Shown here: in pieces, positions 46,253 through 54,377 of the stretch
Layout: each line of letters opens with the position of its first letter
Position numbering within the stretch: the first letter of the stretch is position 1
Assembly: GCF_023061135.1 (NCBI RefSeq)
Contig: NZ_JAKGAN010000009.1
Coordinates: 62,001-126,000, forward strand
DNA length: 64,000 bases
Reading direction: 5' to 3'
Source: Chromohalobacter sarecensis
GTDB lineage: Bacteria > Pseudomonadota > Gammaproteobacteria > Pseudomonadales > Halomonadaceae
Made by a program: the position numbers and the translations under genes
Notes under the pieces: generated by a model
Told to the model about the DNA's origin: nothing
Databases searched by the model: none
Seen by the model: only the letters and a program-made list of their open reading frames with translations

Positions 46253-47851
46253 ATGACAAAGACAAATACCGTATCAATGGCTTCAGCCCCTTTTGGGAGA
46301 CGCGCTTTTCTGAAGGGCGCCGCGTCGACTTGCCTGTTTGCAGCGACGATGCCGTTGGGCTCCCGAATCTGGGCACAGAGCGGGCAGACGCTACGGCTCA
46401 GCGCCTACGCCGATATCGATGCGCTGGACCCGGCTTTCTATCAGAATGGCTACAACGTGGATGTCATGAACTGCATCTACACCAAACTCATCCGCTACAA
46501 AGCGGGACGGGAATGGGACTGGGAGCTGGAATCAGCGGAGGAAATCGAGCAGGTTGACGATACCCATATCCGCTTCAAGTTAAAGCAGGGGCTGCAGTTC
46601 TCGGGGGATTACGGCGAGATCACTGCCGAGGACGTGAAATTCTCTTTCGAGCGCGCGATATTGCATGACAGCCCGGTCAAGAGCGATTGGGGCCCACTCG
46701 ATCATGTCGAAGTAACCGGGCGCTATGAGGGGGTGATCGTGCTCAAGGAACCTTTCCAGCCCCTCTGGACCATCGCGCTACCCTATGGAACCGGGCATAT
46801 CGTCTCCAAGAAAGCGGTGCTGGATGCTACCGACGATGGGGGCAATTTTGGTATGACGCCGCCGGTATTCTCCGGCGCCTACGTGCTGGCTGAGTGGAAG
46901 TCCAATCAGTACGTCCGTTTGACGCGAAATCCGGCATGGACCGGCCCTGCTCCTGGGTTCGACGAGATTCGTATCTTGCCGATGGATGATACCAAGACCG
47001 CCGAACGCGCCTACGAAGCGGGCGATCTGGATTTCACCCAGATTACGCTTTCTTCTCTGGCGCAGTACCGGCAGGATCCGCCCGCGAATACCACGATCGA
47101 AGAGTATCCGTCGCTTTACTACGTGTGGCTGGGGATGAACCTCGATAATCCCGCTCTCGGGGACAAGAACCTGCGCCAAGCGATCCAGTATGCGATCAAC
47201 GTCAAGCAGGTAGTTGATGCTGCCTACTTCGGCGAAGCGGAACCTGCCACCGGATTGATTGCCCCGGGACTGCCTGGCCATCGTGACCATTCGGCAATTC
47301 CGGTCGAGGGGGATCTGGATAAGGCCAGAGAATTTCTGCAAGCGGCGGGCGGCCCACCAAGTCAGCCATTGACCATCGATACGCTCAACGCTAGCGAATG
47401 GACAACCATGGCCCAGATCATTCAGGCGCAATTGGCTAAGGTCGGGATTCCCACGCAGATCAACGTGCAGGATTCGGGATCGTTCTGGACACTGGGCATG
47501 GAAAGCGAAGGTGATCGCTGGAAAAACATGCAGCTGGTGCTTAACCGCTTCTCGATGCTACCCGACCCTTACTACGCCACCAGTTGGTTCGTCTCGGAGC
47601 AGGTCGGCATCTGGAACTGGGAGCGCTTCTCGAGCCCGGAGTTCGACAAACTTCACCAGAAGGCGCTCAGCGAGATCGATCCCGACGAGCGGGCGGCCAT
47701 CTACCGTCAGATGCAGGACATCATGGAACAATCCGGTGCTTATCGTTTCCTCACCCACGAGGGCAGTCCGGTCATGTATCGCGACTCCCTTGAGCCAGCG
47801 CTTCGACCGGACGGTCGTCCTTTGCTGCCGCGTTTTTCCGGATCGGTCTAA
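46253..47851 (+). CDS. ABC transporter solute-binding protein (peptide/nickel family 5) with Tat signal
   Basis: This 532-residue periplasmic protein has a twin-arginine signal, GRRAFLKGAASTCLFAATM, with cleavage near IWAQSG. The mature part has LRLSAYADIDALDPAF, FSGDYGEITAEDVKFSFERA and YYVWLGMNLDNPALGDKNLR, typical of DppA/OppA-like cluster C proteins. ATG 46253 is chosen because GGGAG lies 8-9 nt upstream and the signal then begins normally. It lies between the hydrolase and the permeases. Ligand is unknown. Confidence 0.93.
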   Translation: MTKTNTVSMASAPFGRRAFLKGAASTCLFAATMPLGSRIWAQSGQTLRLSAYADIDALDPAFYQNGYNVDVMNCIYTKLIRYKAGREWDWELESAEEIEQVDDTHIRFKLKQGLQFSGDYGEITAEDVKFSFERAILHDSPVKSDWGPLDHVEVTGRYEGVIVLKEPFQPLWTIALPYGTGHIVSKKAVLDATDDGGNFGMTPPVFSGAYVLAEWKSNQYVRLTRNPAWTGPAPGFDEIRILPMDDTKTAERAYEAGDLDFTQITLSSLAQYRQDPPANTTIEEYPSLYYVWLGMNLDNPALGDKNLRQAIQYAINVKQVVDAAYFGEAEPATGLIAPGLPGHRDHSAIPVEGDLDKAREFLQAAGGPPSQPLTIDTLNASEWTTMAQIIQAQLAKVGIPTQINVQDSGSFWTLGMESEGDRWKNMQLVLNRFSMLPDPYYATSWFVSEQVGIWNWERFSSPEFDKLHQKALSEIDPDERAAIYRQMQDIMEQSGAYRFLTHEGSPVMYRDSLEPALRPDGRPLLPRFSGSV

Positions 47852-47860
47852 GCGATTGCC

Positions 47861-48799
47861 ATGATCTATTACGCGACGCAGCGATTTCTGCTTTCTGTAT
47901 TGATCGTCATCGTGGCAATTTCATTGCTGACCCTAATGCTACACGTGGTGCCGGGCGACCCTGCGACGATGATCCTGGGACCGCGTGCCACTCCCGAATT
48001 GATCGAGCAGACACGGGTAGCGATGGGGCTAGATCAGCCGTTGCCGGTGCAAATCGTGAAGTTCTTTGGGCGCATACTGCATGGGGATTTAGGCACCGAT
48101 GTCTTCACCGGACGCGCCGTCAGCGATATCGTTTTCGAGCAACTGCCCTACACACTGGTGCTGATCGCAGTATCGATCTTGTGGTCTTCGGTCTTGGGTA
48201 TCGTGCTCGGGTGTTATTCGGCATTGCGAGCGGGCACCTGGCTGGACACGCTTTCAGGCATCCTGTCGGTGGGAACGATCTCGATCCCCGCCTTCGTCAT
48301 GGCGCTCTATGCCGTGCTCATCTTCGCCGTATCGCTGGGCTGGCTGCCAGCGATTGGCGCGGGTGAGGGCTTTTTCGACTCAGCCATGCACCTGATATTG
48401 CCGGCATTCGCCATCGGTATCTCGTGGGTGGGCTATATCGCGCGGATGGTGCGCGCCTCGATGCTCGAGGTCATGGGGGCACCGCACGTGCGTATGGCTC
48501 GCTCTTTCGGTTTGACCGAAGCGCGCATTGTACGGGCCTATATACTTCGAATTGCGGTGCAGCCGGCGGTAACGTTGCTGGGCACTGGGGTTGCCCATCT
48601 TTTTTCCGCTGCCGTGTTCGTCGAAGTGATCTTCGCCCGTCCTGGGATCGGAGCACTGATAGTTTCCTCGGTCAACGAGCGCAACTATCCGATCATACTC
48701 GGGGCCGTACTGGTCACCACGGCGATCATCGTACTGGCCACGCTACTGTCAGACCTGACTGTAGCGCTTCTCGACCCCCGCCAGCGTGAGGCCTTATAA
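47861..48799 (+). CDS. ABC transporter permease, DppB type
   Basis: This 312-residue protein has six hydrophobic segments. LHVVPGDPATMILGPRATPE and LGLDQPLPVQ-like MGLDQPLPVQIVKFF form the periplasmic loop, and MLEVMGAPHVRMARSFGLTE gives the EAA coupling helix. EVIFARPGIGALIVSSVNER is a DppB hallmark. It starts 9 nt after the binding-protein stop. It forms the translocation channel with the next gene's product. Confidence 0.95.
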   Translation: MIYYATQRFLLSVLIVIVAISLLTLMLHVVPGDPATMILGPRATPELIEQTRVAMGLDQPLPVQIVKFFGRILHGDLGTDVFTGRAVSDIVFEQLPYTLVLIAVSILWSSVLGIVLGCYSALRAGTWLDTLSGILSVGTISIPAFVMALYAVLIFAVSLGWLPAIGAGEGFFDSAMHLILPAFAIGISWVGYIARMVRASMLEVMGAPHVRMARSFGLTEARIVRAYILRIAVQPAVTLLGTGVAHLFSAAVFVEVIFARPGIGALIVSSVNERNYPIILGAVLVTTAIIVLATLLSDLTVALLDPRQREAL

Positions 48800-48815
48800 G
48801 ATGAGGATCTCGATC

Positions 48816-49697
48816 ATGAGTCAGGCTCAGGCCACCGTGTCGCTACCGGAACCGACCGTGATTTCACGCATTTTGCGGGGACTGGCGGGGAATCGCACGG
48901 GTACTATCGGATTCGTGTTGGTCGTGCTGATTCTGGCCGCCGCGATCTTCGCGCCTTGGATTTCACAATACGACCCTGCGGCCATCATGACCGGGCCTCG
49001 AATGGCGCCACCGTCGTCGGATCACTGGCTGGGGACCGATAATCTCGGTCGAGATCTCTTCAGTCGTGTGCTAGCCGGAGGCCGAGTCGCAATGTTGGTG
49101 GCCGGAGCCTCGCTCGGTGCTGCGTTAAGCCTGGGGTTGGTCTTGGGACTGGTCGCCGGCCTTGGTCCCCGGTGGCTCGACAATCTGCTGCTGCTTCTCT
49201 TCGATGCCCTGCGCTCGTTCCCCACCATCGTGTTCGGCCTAGCGGTGGTAACGCTCGTGGGCCCCAGTTTGTTCACCGTGATTCTGGTAGTCGCCATCAC
49301 TTCGGTACCTATTTACGCCAGGATCATTCGGACTCAGGCGCAGTCGCTTCGAAACGCCGAGTTCGTCATGGCTGAGAGAGCAATGGGCGCTGGGCTTCCG
49401 CGAATCCTGTTCGTCCATGTTCTGCCCAACGTGTTGGGTCCATTGTTGATCCTGGCCAGTATGGACGTACCGCTGGTGATCGCCACCGAAGCGGGACTGA
49501 GCTTTCTCGGGATGGGCGTACGCCCGCCCACATCATCCTGGGGAGTAATCCTCAACGACGGTTACAACTTCATCCGTAATTCCCCTTGGCCGGTGATCGC
49601 GGGTTCGGTTCCGATCGTGCTGGTCACGCTGGGTTTCACCTTCTTGGGTGAAGCGCTGCGCGATATCTTCGATCCCAGACTGCAAAAGGCCAACTGA
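48816..49697 (+). CDS. ABC transporter permease, DppC type
   Basis: This 293-residue protein has an N-terminal cytoplasmic stretch, then FVLVVLILAAAIFAPWIS, HWLGTDNLGRDLFSRVLAGG, the EAA loop AQSLRNAEFVMAERAMGAGL, and EAGLSFLGMGVRPPTSSWG. Starts at 48801 or at a GTG at 48786 overlapping dppB are also possible; 48816 has GAGG 9 nt upstream. Stop and next start share one base (TGATG). Confidence 0.94.
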   Translation: MSQAQATVSLPEPTVISRILRGLAGNRTGTIGFVLVVLILAAAIFAPWISQYDPAAIMTGPRMAPPSSDHWLGTDNLGRDLFSRVLAGGRVAMLVAGASLGAALSLGLVLGLVAGLGPRWLDNLLLLLFDALRSFPTIVFGLAVVTLVGPSLFTVILVVAITSVPIYARIIRTQAQSLRNAEFVMAERAMGAGLPRILFVHVLPNVLGPLLILASMDVPLVIATEAGLSFLGMGVRPPTSSWGVILNDGYNFIRNSPWPVIAGSVPIVLVTLGFTFLGEALRDIFDPRLQKAN

Positions 49698-50728
49698 TGT
49701 CCGAGCAGAAGCTGATGCACTCGTCCAACGCTATGCGTGGTGATGACCACGTGCCGCTAATGCTTATCGAGGAGCTTTCGGTGGATTTTTCCACCGCACG
49801 CGGTCCGATTCATGCGCTGCGCCATATCTCGCTCGAGGTGGCAGCGGGGCGAATTCTGGGGTTGGTCGGAGAGTCGGGATGCGGTAAATCCTCCTTGGCC
49901 TACAGCTTGATTGGCCTGTTAGCGGGGAATGCGCGGATCACGCACGGCGTGATTCGGCTGGGCGACGACGACCTGGCGCATCTTTCTGCAGCACGCTGGC
50001 GGGAGCTGCGTGGCAAGCGAATCGCGATGATCTTCCAGGATCCCATGACCTCGCTCAATCCGGTGCGCACCATCGGCCAGCAGATGATGGATATCCAGTA
50101 TCGTGAACGAATCACCCGCGCCGAGAAACGTAAGTTCGCCGTGGACTTTCTCGCCCAGGTTCGCATTCCGGACCCTGAAGCGCGACTGGACAGTTATCCT
50201 CACGAGCTCTCCGGTGGGATGCGTCAGCGAGTATGTATCGCCATGGCGCTGCTGACTCGGCCTGACCTGTTGATTGCCGATGAGCCGACGACCGCGTTGG
50301 ACGCGACGCTGGAAGTGCAGATCATTCACCTGTTGCGTGAGCTGCAGCAGAAATTCGGCTGCTCGGTGATTTTCGTTTCCCACCATCTGGGAACGGTGGC
50401 GGAGCTTTGTGATGACGTGGCGGTGATGTATGCCGGAGAGGTGGTCGAGCAGGGTAGCGTCGATGAAATCTTTCGCCAGCCCGCGCATCCGTATACCCAG
50501 GCACTGCTCGAGTGCGACCCTGGAAGCATTCGCGAGGCGACGCGTATTCTGCCCACGATTCCCGGCGGCTTGCCGGATCTGCGCCAGGTGCCCACGGGCT
50601 GCATTTTTCAGGACCGCTGTCCGCAGGTCTTCGAACGCTGTCGTCGCGAGCACCCCGGCTTTCATCTCGGGGAGCGCACCCAGATGGCGCGCTGCCATCT
50701 GATCGAGCAAGGAGAGATGACGCCATGA
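49697..50728 (+). CDS. ABC transporter ATP-binding protein, DppD type
   Basis: This 343-residue ATPase has Walker A GLVGESGCGKSSLAYSLIG, Q-loop MIFQDPMTSLNPVRT, signature LSGGMRQRVCIAMAL, Walker B LLIADEPTTALD and H-loop VIFVSHHLG. The C-terminal oligopeptide-transporter extension (CIFQDRCPQVFERC) has Cys residues typical of this branch, sometimes an Fe-S or structural site. It overlaps the next gene by 4 nt. Confidence 0.95.
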   Translation: MSEQKLMHSSNAMRGDDHVPLMLIEELSVDFSTARGPIHALRHISLEVAAGRILGLVGESGCGKSSLAYSLIGLLAGNARITHGVIRLGDDDLAHLSAARWRELRGKRIAMIFQDPMTSLNPVRTIGQQMMDIQYRERITRAEKRKFAVDFLAQVRIPDPEARLDSYPHELSGGMRQRVCIAMALLTRPDLLIADEPTTALDATLEVQIIHLLRELQQKFGCSVIFVSHHLGTVAELCDDVAVMYAGEVVEQGSVDEIFRQPAHPYTQALLECDPGSIREATRILPTIPGGLPDLRQVPTGCIFQDRCPQVFERCRREHPGFHLGERTQMARCHLIEQGEMTP

Positions 50729-51681
50729 GTCTGCTCGAAGTCGATCATCTCGAGGTGCGTTATCGCCGGCTGGGTCGCGTGAAGGCGGCTCTGCGACGCG
50801 AGGAGGCGACGTTCCCCGCAGTTGCCGACGTCTCCTTTGCGCTGGAGGCCGGACGAACGCTTGGGCTCGTCGGCGAGAGCGGCTCCGGCAAGTCTACCGT
50901 GGCAAAGAGTCTGATTGGGTTGCAGCCCGCCAGTGGCAGTATTCGCTATGGGGGGCGCGAAATCGGCTCTGCCAGCCAGTCCGAATGGCAGCGGTTACGG
51001 CGGGAAATTTCGATGATGTGGCAGGACCCGGTCGGTTCGCTCTCACCACGTCTAAGCATCGCCAGCCTGGTCACTGAGCCACTGAAGATTCAAGGACATA
51101 AACGTTCGTCTGATGACGCGGATCGCTTGTTGTCCATGGTGGGGTTATCGACCGACCTCGGGAGTCGTTACCCGCATCAGCTTTCGGGAGGACAGGCACG
51201 CCGGGTCGGGGTGGCTCGCGCATTGGCGCTGGATCCGAAGTTACTGATTGCCGATGAGCCGACTGCGGGACTGGATATGTCGGTTCAGGGCGAAATTCTC
51301 AATCTACTCAACGAGATTCAGTCTCGTACCGGCGTTGCCATCCTGGTCATCACCCACAACCTTAATCTGGTTCGCCACGTTACCGATGAGGTGGCTGTCA
51401 TGTATCTTGGGCGCTTCGTGGAACAGGGGCTGACGGACGCCATTTTTCGGCATCCCCGCCATCCCTATACCGAAGCACTGCTTTCCGCCAACCCCTCCCC
51501 CAATCCGGATGAGCGACATGGGCGTACCGAACTATCGGGCGAGATGCCAAGCCCTTTTTGGCGACCGGCTGGCTGTGAGTTTCACGGTCGATGCCCCCAT
51601 GCACGCCCCGACTGTGCTGACATCGTTCCTGGTTGGACCGGCGAGGGCGAACGCGGGTATGCCTGCCGCTATCCATTATGA
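50725..51681 (+). CDS. ABC transporter ATP-binding protein, DppF type
   Basis: This 318-residue ATPase has Walker A GLVGESGSGKSTVAKSLIG, SMMWQDPVGSLSPRLSI, signature LSGGQARRVGVARALA, Walker B LLIADEPTAGLDMSV and the H-loop ILVITHNLNLVRHV. The signature reads GGQARR instead of the usual GGQRQR. The C-terminal CEFHGRCPHARPDC is family-typical. The TGA stop is directly followed by an ATG that opens the 33-codon astB-fragment frame. Confidence 0.95.
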   Translation: MSLLEVDHLEVRYRRLGRVKAALRREEATFPAVADVSFALEAGRTLGLVGESGSGKSTVAKSLIGLQPASGSIRYGGREIGSASQSEWQRLRREISMMWQDPVGSLSPRLSIASLVTEPLKIQGHKRSSDDADRLLSMVGLSTDLGSRYPHQLSGGQARRVGVARALALDPKLLIADEPTAGLDMSVQGEILNLLNEIQSRTGVAILVITHNLNLVRHVTDEVAVMYLGRFVEQGLTDAIFRHPRHPYTEALLSANPSPNPDERHGRTELSGEMPSPFWRPAGCEFHGRCPHARPDCADIVPGWTGEGERGYACRYPL

Positions 51682-51783
51682 ATGAGCCGCGAGCGTCAAC
51701 CTTCTCCCAACTTGACCGCCCTGGACGAGCTGACGCAGCTACTGGGCATCGGTAACGTTTATCCGTTTCAGCTAGAGGCTTGA
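51682..51783 (+). pseudogene. 33-codon frame ending in the AstB C-terminus (astB 3' fragment)
   Basis: An ATG immediately after the dppF stop opens MSRERQPSPN, then runs in frame into the duplicated AstB C-terminal 21 residues, plus Ala and TGA. It is too short to be an enzyme. It is most simply the severed 3' end of an older or donor astB, now read from a chance ATG. Whether it is translated is unknown. Confidence 0.7.
51715..51777 (+). repeat. Direct repeat copy 2: astB 3' end
   Basis: This copy matches 43002-43064 at 58 of 63 positions. The changes are GAA/GAG, CTC/CTG, TTG/CTA (two bases) and GAA/GAG, so the encoded peptide is unchanged. Sequence upstream of this copy is not astB-like. 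It marks the right edge of the inserted block. Confidence 0.9.
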
Positions 51784-51816
51784 GGCGACGCCAAGTAGGG
51801 CTGAGTCTCGCTGACA

Positions 51817-52320
51817 ATGATCAGGAACATGCGCGTGATCGAGAGTATCGCTATCGTCAGGCTGCAGGCCGACTCGCCCCACGCCAAGACCGTGGCGGGC
51901 TGGGCCCATGACGCCTGGGGGCACCTGCATCCCGATACTTCGCCCGGAGAGTATCGTCGGGAATTTCTCGCGCAGTGCGGTGAAGGCGGCGTGCCCTCGG
52001 TATTCGTGGCTATACACGAGGCATCGCCGGTGGGCACGGCGAGCCTGGTGGCCGACGACATGAGCATTCGCCGCGAACTGACGCCTTGGCTGGCCTCGGT
52101 ATTCGTGCCGTCCGAATGGCGCGGTTACGGTATCGCTTCGCGTCTGGTGCGGCGGGTCGAGGCGGAAGCGCTGGTCCACGGCATCCGCCACTTCCATCTC
52201 TACACGCCCGATCAGCAGGCGCTGTATCGCCGGCTGGGATGGGAGGATCGTGAGGCACTGACCTATCGTGGCGAGTCTGTGACGATCATGAGCCGGCGGC
52301 TGGACGCCTCCACGGTCTGA
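51817..52320 (+). CDS. GNAT family N-acetyltransferase
   Basis: This 167-residue protein has FLAQCGEGGVPSVFVAIHEA, SVFVPSEWRGYGIASRLVRR (acetyl-CoA loop RGYGIA) and ALYRRLGWEDREALTYRG, the usual GNAT order. ATG 51829 (MRVIES) is an alternative start, with AGGA just upstream. It is the first gene right of the inserted block. Substrate unknown. Confidence 0.9.
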   Translation: MIRNMRVIESIAIVRLQADSPHAKTVAGWAHDAWGHLHPDTSPGEYRREFLAQCGEGGVPSVFVAIHEASPVGTASLVADDMSIRRELTPWLASVFVPSEWRGYGIASRLVRRVEAEALVHGIRHFHLYTPDQQALYRRLGWEDREALTYRGESVTIMSRRLDASTV

Positions 52321-52321
52321 G

Positions 52322-53371
52322 TCAGCTACTGCTGCCGGCGCCGCCGACCATTCCGCTACGCAGGTCGGTGCCATCCTGGCGATTCTTGACGTGCTGGCTC
52401 ACGACATCTTCCGGTGAGCCGGCCATCTCCCGGAACATGCCCATGCTGCCCAGCAGCGCGGAAGACTCGTAAGGCACGAACACGCGCTCGCCATCTTTGG
52501 CCATGTTCGGCAGCACCTTGATATAGCTCTGGCCGAGCAGGTAGCCCACCACGGTACGCTTGTCGTCCTCACTGTCGCCGATGGCGTTAAGGACCAGCTT
52601 GATCGACTCCTGTTCGCCCTCGGCACGCAGAATGGCAGATTGCTTGTCGCCTTCGGCGTTGAGAATCGATGACTCACGCTGCCCCTGGGCCATGGCGATG
52701 GCGGCGGATTTCTCGCCTTCGGCTTCGGTTACCGTTGCGCGGCGTTTACGCTCGGCCGCCATCTGCAGACGCATGGCACCCTCGACTTCCTCGGGCATGG
52801 CGATGTCCTGCACCTCGACGCGGGAGATCTTGACGCCCCACTTGGACGCGGGCTCCTCCATGGCAGATTGGATCGCGTTGTTGACCTCGGCGCGGGACTC
52901 GAACAGCTTGTCGAGTTCCATCTTGCCCACCACCGAGCGCAGCGTGGTCTTGGCCAGGACCTCGACGGCTTGACTCATGTTGGCGACTTCGTAGACGGCG
53001 CGCTTGGGATCGATGATCTGGTAGTAAAGGGCGCCGTTGATGGTCACCGTGACGTTATCGGTCGTCACCACCGGCTGGCCGGGAAAATCCATCACCGTCT
53101 CGCGGCGGTCGATACGGGTCTCGTCGGTGGCGATCGGGTAGTACTCCTCGCCCTGCTTGCGATAACGGATCATGCTGATGGCGCGAGGTTGCTCGATGAA
53201 CGGGATGATAATGTTGATGCCGCTCTCCAGCAGCCGGTTGAACGAGCCAAGTCGCTCGATCACCATCACCTCGGACTGTCGAACGATCACCAGTCCCTTG
53301 ACGATGATCACAATGCCGATCGCAACGACGATCAGACTGAGGATCAATCCCGGGGTCAGAAATGAATCCAT
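52322..53371 (-). CDS. SPFH-domain (stomatin/prohibitin, QmcA-like) membrane protein
   Basis: This 349-residue protein has one N-terminal membrane segment (LILSLIVVAIGIVIIVKGL). The SPFH domain follows (EVMVIERLGSFNRLLESGIN; PGQPVVTTDNVTVTINGALY; AVEVLAKTTLRSVVGKMELD). A long coiled coil, RLQMAAERKRRATVTEAEGE, then follows. QmcA-like scaffolds form membrane microdomains. The gene lies 2 nt after its NfeD partner, matching E. coli ybbK-qmcA. AGGAG is 8 nt before the ATG. Confidence 0.95.
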   Translation of the reverse strand: MDSFLTPGLILSLIVVAIGIVIIVKGLVIVRQSEVMVIERLGSFNRLLESGINIIIPFIEQPRAISMIRYRKQGEEYYPIATDETRIDRRETVMDFPGQPVVTTDNVTVTINGALYYQIIDPKRAVYEVANMSQAVEVLAKTTLRSVVGKMELDKLFESRAEVNNAIQSAMEEPASKWGVKISRVEVQDIAMPEEVEGAMRLQMAAERKRRATVTEAEGEKSAAIAMAQGQRESSILNAEGDKQSAILRAEGEQESIKLVLNAIGDSEDDKRTVVGYLLGQSYIKVLPNMAKDGERVFVPYESSALLGSMGMFREMAGSPEDVVSQHVKNRQDGTDLRSGMVGGAGSSS

Positions 53372-53373
53372 AT

Positions 53374-53838
53374 TTATTGCTCCTGTGGCGATGCTGGCGT
53401 GACGATGGCGGTGGTGCCATCGAAGCGTTGGAAAACGACCCGGCTGTCTAAAGGCAGTTCAGTCGTGTGGGTATCGGCGACTTTCAATCGATAAAAATCG
53501 CCGTTGATCTTGATGCCGGTCGCGCCATCGAAATCGCGCTTGAGCGTACGATATTCATTGCCTTTCTCGACGCCCGTGCCGGTCGTTCCGTAGGCGACAC
53601 CGCGGGGCGAGAACCAGGGGCGAATCACTTTGATGGTTATTGGCAAAAGCAGCCCGGCGAGGACGCCGAACCCCAGTAGTTGCCAGGCAAGGCTGACACC
53701 GAGCCAGGCCAGGAGCGCCGTCAGCGCAGCGGCGACGGCCAGAGCGAGCAGCACCAACGCGCCTGAGGTGAGTTCCGCAAGGCCCAATAGCAGGGCAATG
53801 GCCAGCCAGGTGTAGGCGATATTCCAGTCCAAGGGCAT
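53374..53838 (-). CDS. NfeD-like membrane protein (YbbK type)
   Basis: This 154-residue protein has three hydrophobic stretches (YTWLAIALLLGLAELTSGALVL region to ITIKVI). A C-terminal OB-fold follows: FDGATGIKINGDFYRLKVAD and SRVVFQRFDGTTAIVTPA. It is the partner of the SPFH protein. Its start overlaps the tail end of a degraded HEPN gene region, and GAGG lies very close to the ATG. Confidence 0.9.
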   Translation of the reverse strand: MPLDWNIAYTWLAIALLLGLAELTSGALVLLALAVAAALTALLAWLGVSLAWQLLGFGVLAGLLLPITIKVIRPWFSPRGVAYGTTGTGVEKGNEYRTLKRDFDGATGIKINGDFYRLKVADTHTTELPLDSRVVFQRFDGTTAIVTPASPQEQ

Positions 53839-53867
53839 TCCTCAAGAGCGGTAGTGAAATGAAGCCT

Positions 53868-53984
53868 TTAATGGGTAGAATCGTCCAGAAATTCCGATGC
53901 CATATCGTCGCGTGATTGGATACGCCGCAGCTTGGCAATGTTATCGAGGATATGCTGAGCATAGGATTGCCAAGGCTTGTTCAT
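53868..53984 (-). pseudogene. 38-codon remnant of HEPN-type toxin (HepT-like)
   Basis: ATG overlaps the stop of the MNT gene (ATGA). The 38-residue product MNKPWQSYAQHILDNIAKLR with ...RDDMASEFLDDSTH resembles the first helix of HepT/DUF86 proteins (bundle 1, 'LeDIleaierI'). HepT proteins are usually about 110-140 residues with an R-x4-6-H site. Here the catalytic part is absent, and nfeD begins 29 nt later. A deletion or recombination probably removed the rest. Confidence 0.6.
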
Positions 53985-54271
53985 AGTTCTACTGCCTCGT
54001 TCAGTATCTGCTGGCGGAAATGACGGTTCAGTTCATGCTCGGGTACAAGATCGACCCGGCGCCCGACCAAGGCCGCCAAGCGTTCCGCCAAAGGCAGGCG
54101 CTGGGTGAACAGATCGTGTCCCGGCGGAAAGTCGACGAGAAAGTCGACATCACTTTCCGGTTTTTCCTGCTTGCGGGCGACCGATCCGAATACCCGAATA
54201 CGGCGAGCTCCGTACTGACGGGCCATGTTATCGATGGCTGCCTTCTGATGATGTAGGTCCTCAAGTAACAT
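53981..54271 (-). CDS. MntA-type nucleotidyltransferase antitoxin
   Basis: This 96-residue minimal nucleotidyltransferase has the active-site motif FGSVARKQEKPESDVDFLVD (GS-x9-11-D-x-D). LVGRRVDLVPEHEL follows. In MntA/HepT toxin-antitoxin pairs MntA adenylylates and silences the HEPN RNase. The start is ATG 54271, with GGGAGG 5 nt upstream. Its partner is reduced to a 38-codon stub, so this is an orphan antitoxin, or acts on a HepT elsewhere. Confidence 0.88.
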   Translation of the reverse strand: MLLEDLHHQKAAIDNMARQYGARRIRVFGSVARKQEKPESDVDFLVDFPPGHDLFTQRLPLAERLAALVGRRVDLVPEHELNRHFRQQILNEAVEL

Positions 54272-54377
54272 GGCGCCTCCCAAGGGCTAACTACCGGGTC
54301 CCGTATAATCGATGCCTTTCTTCTTGAAGAGCAAGTATAGGCTGCAATAGACGCGGATTAGTCACAAGCCTAGCGGC

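Noticed and set aside
43068-51714. Integrase, transposase or IS ends inside the duplicated-end block
   Set aside because: Every long frame in the block is accounted for by regulator, hydrolase and transporter genes; no recombinase motif was seen.
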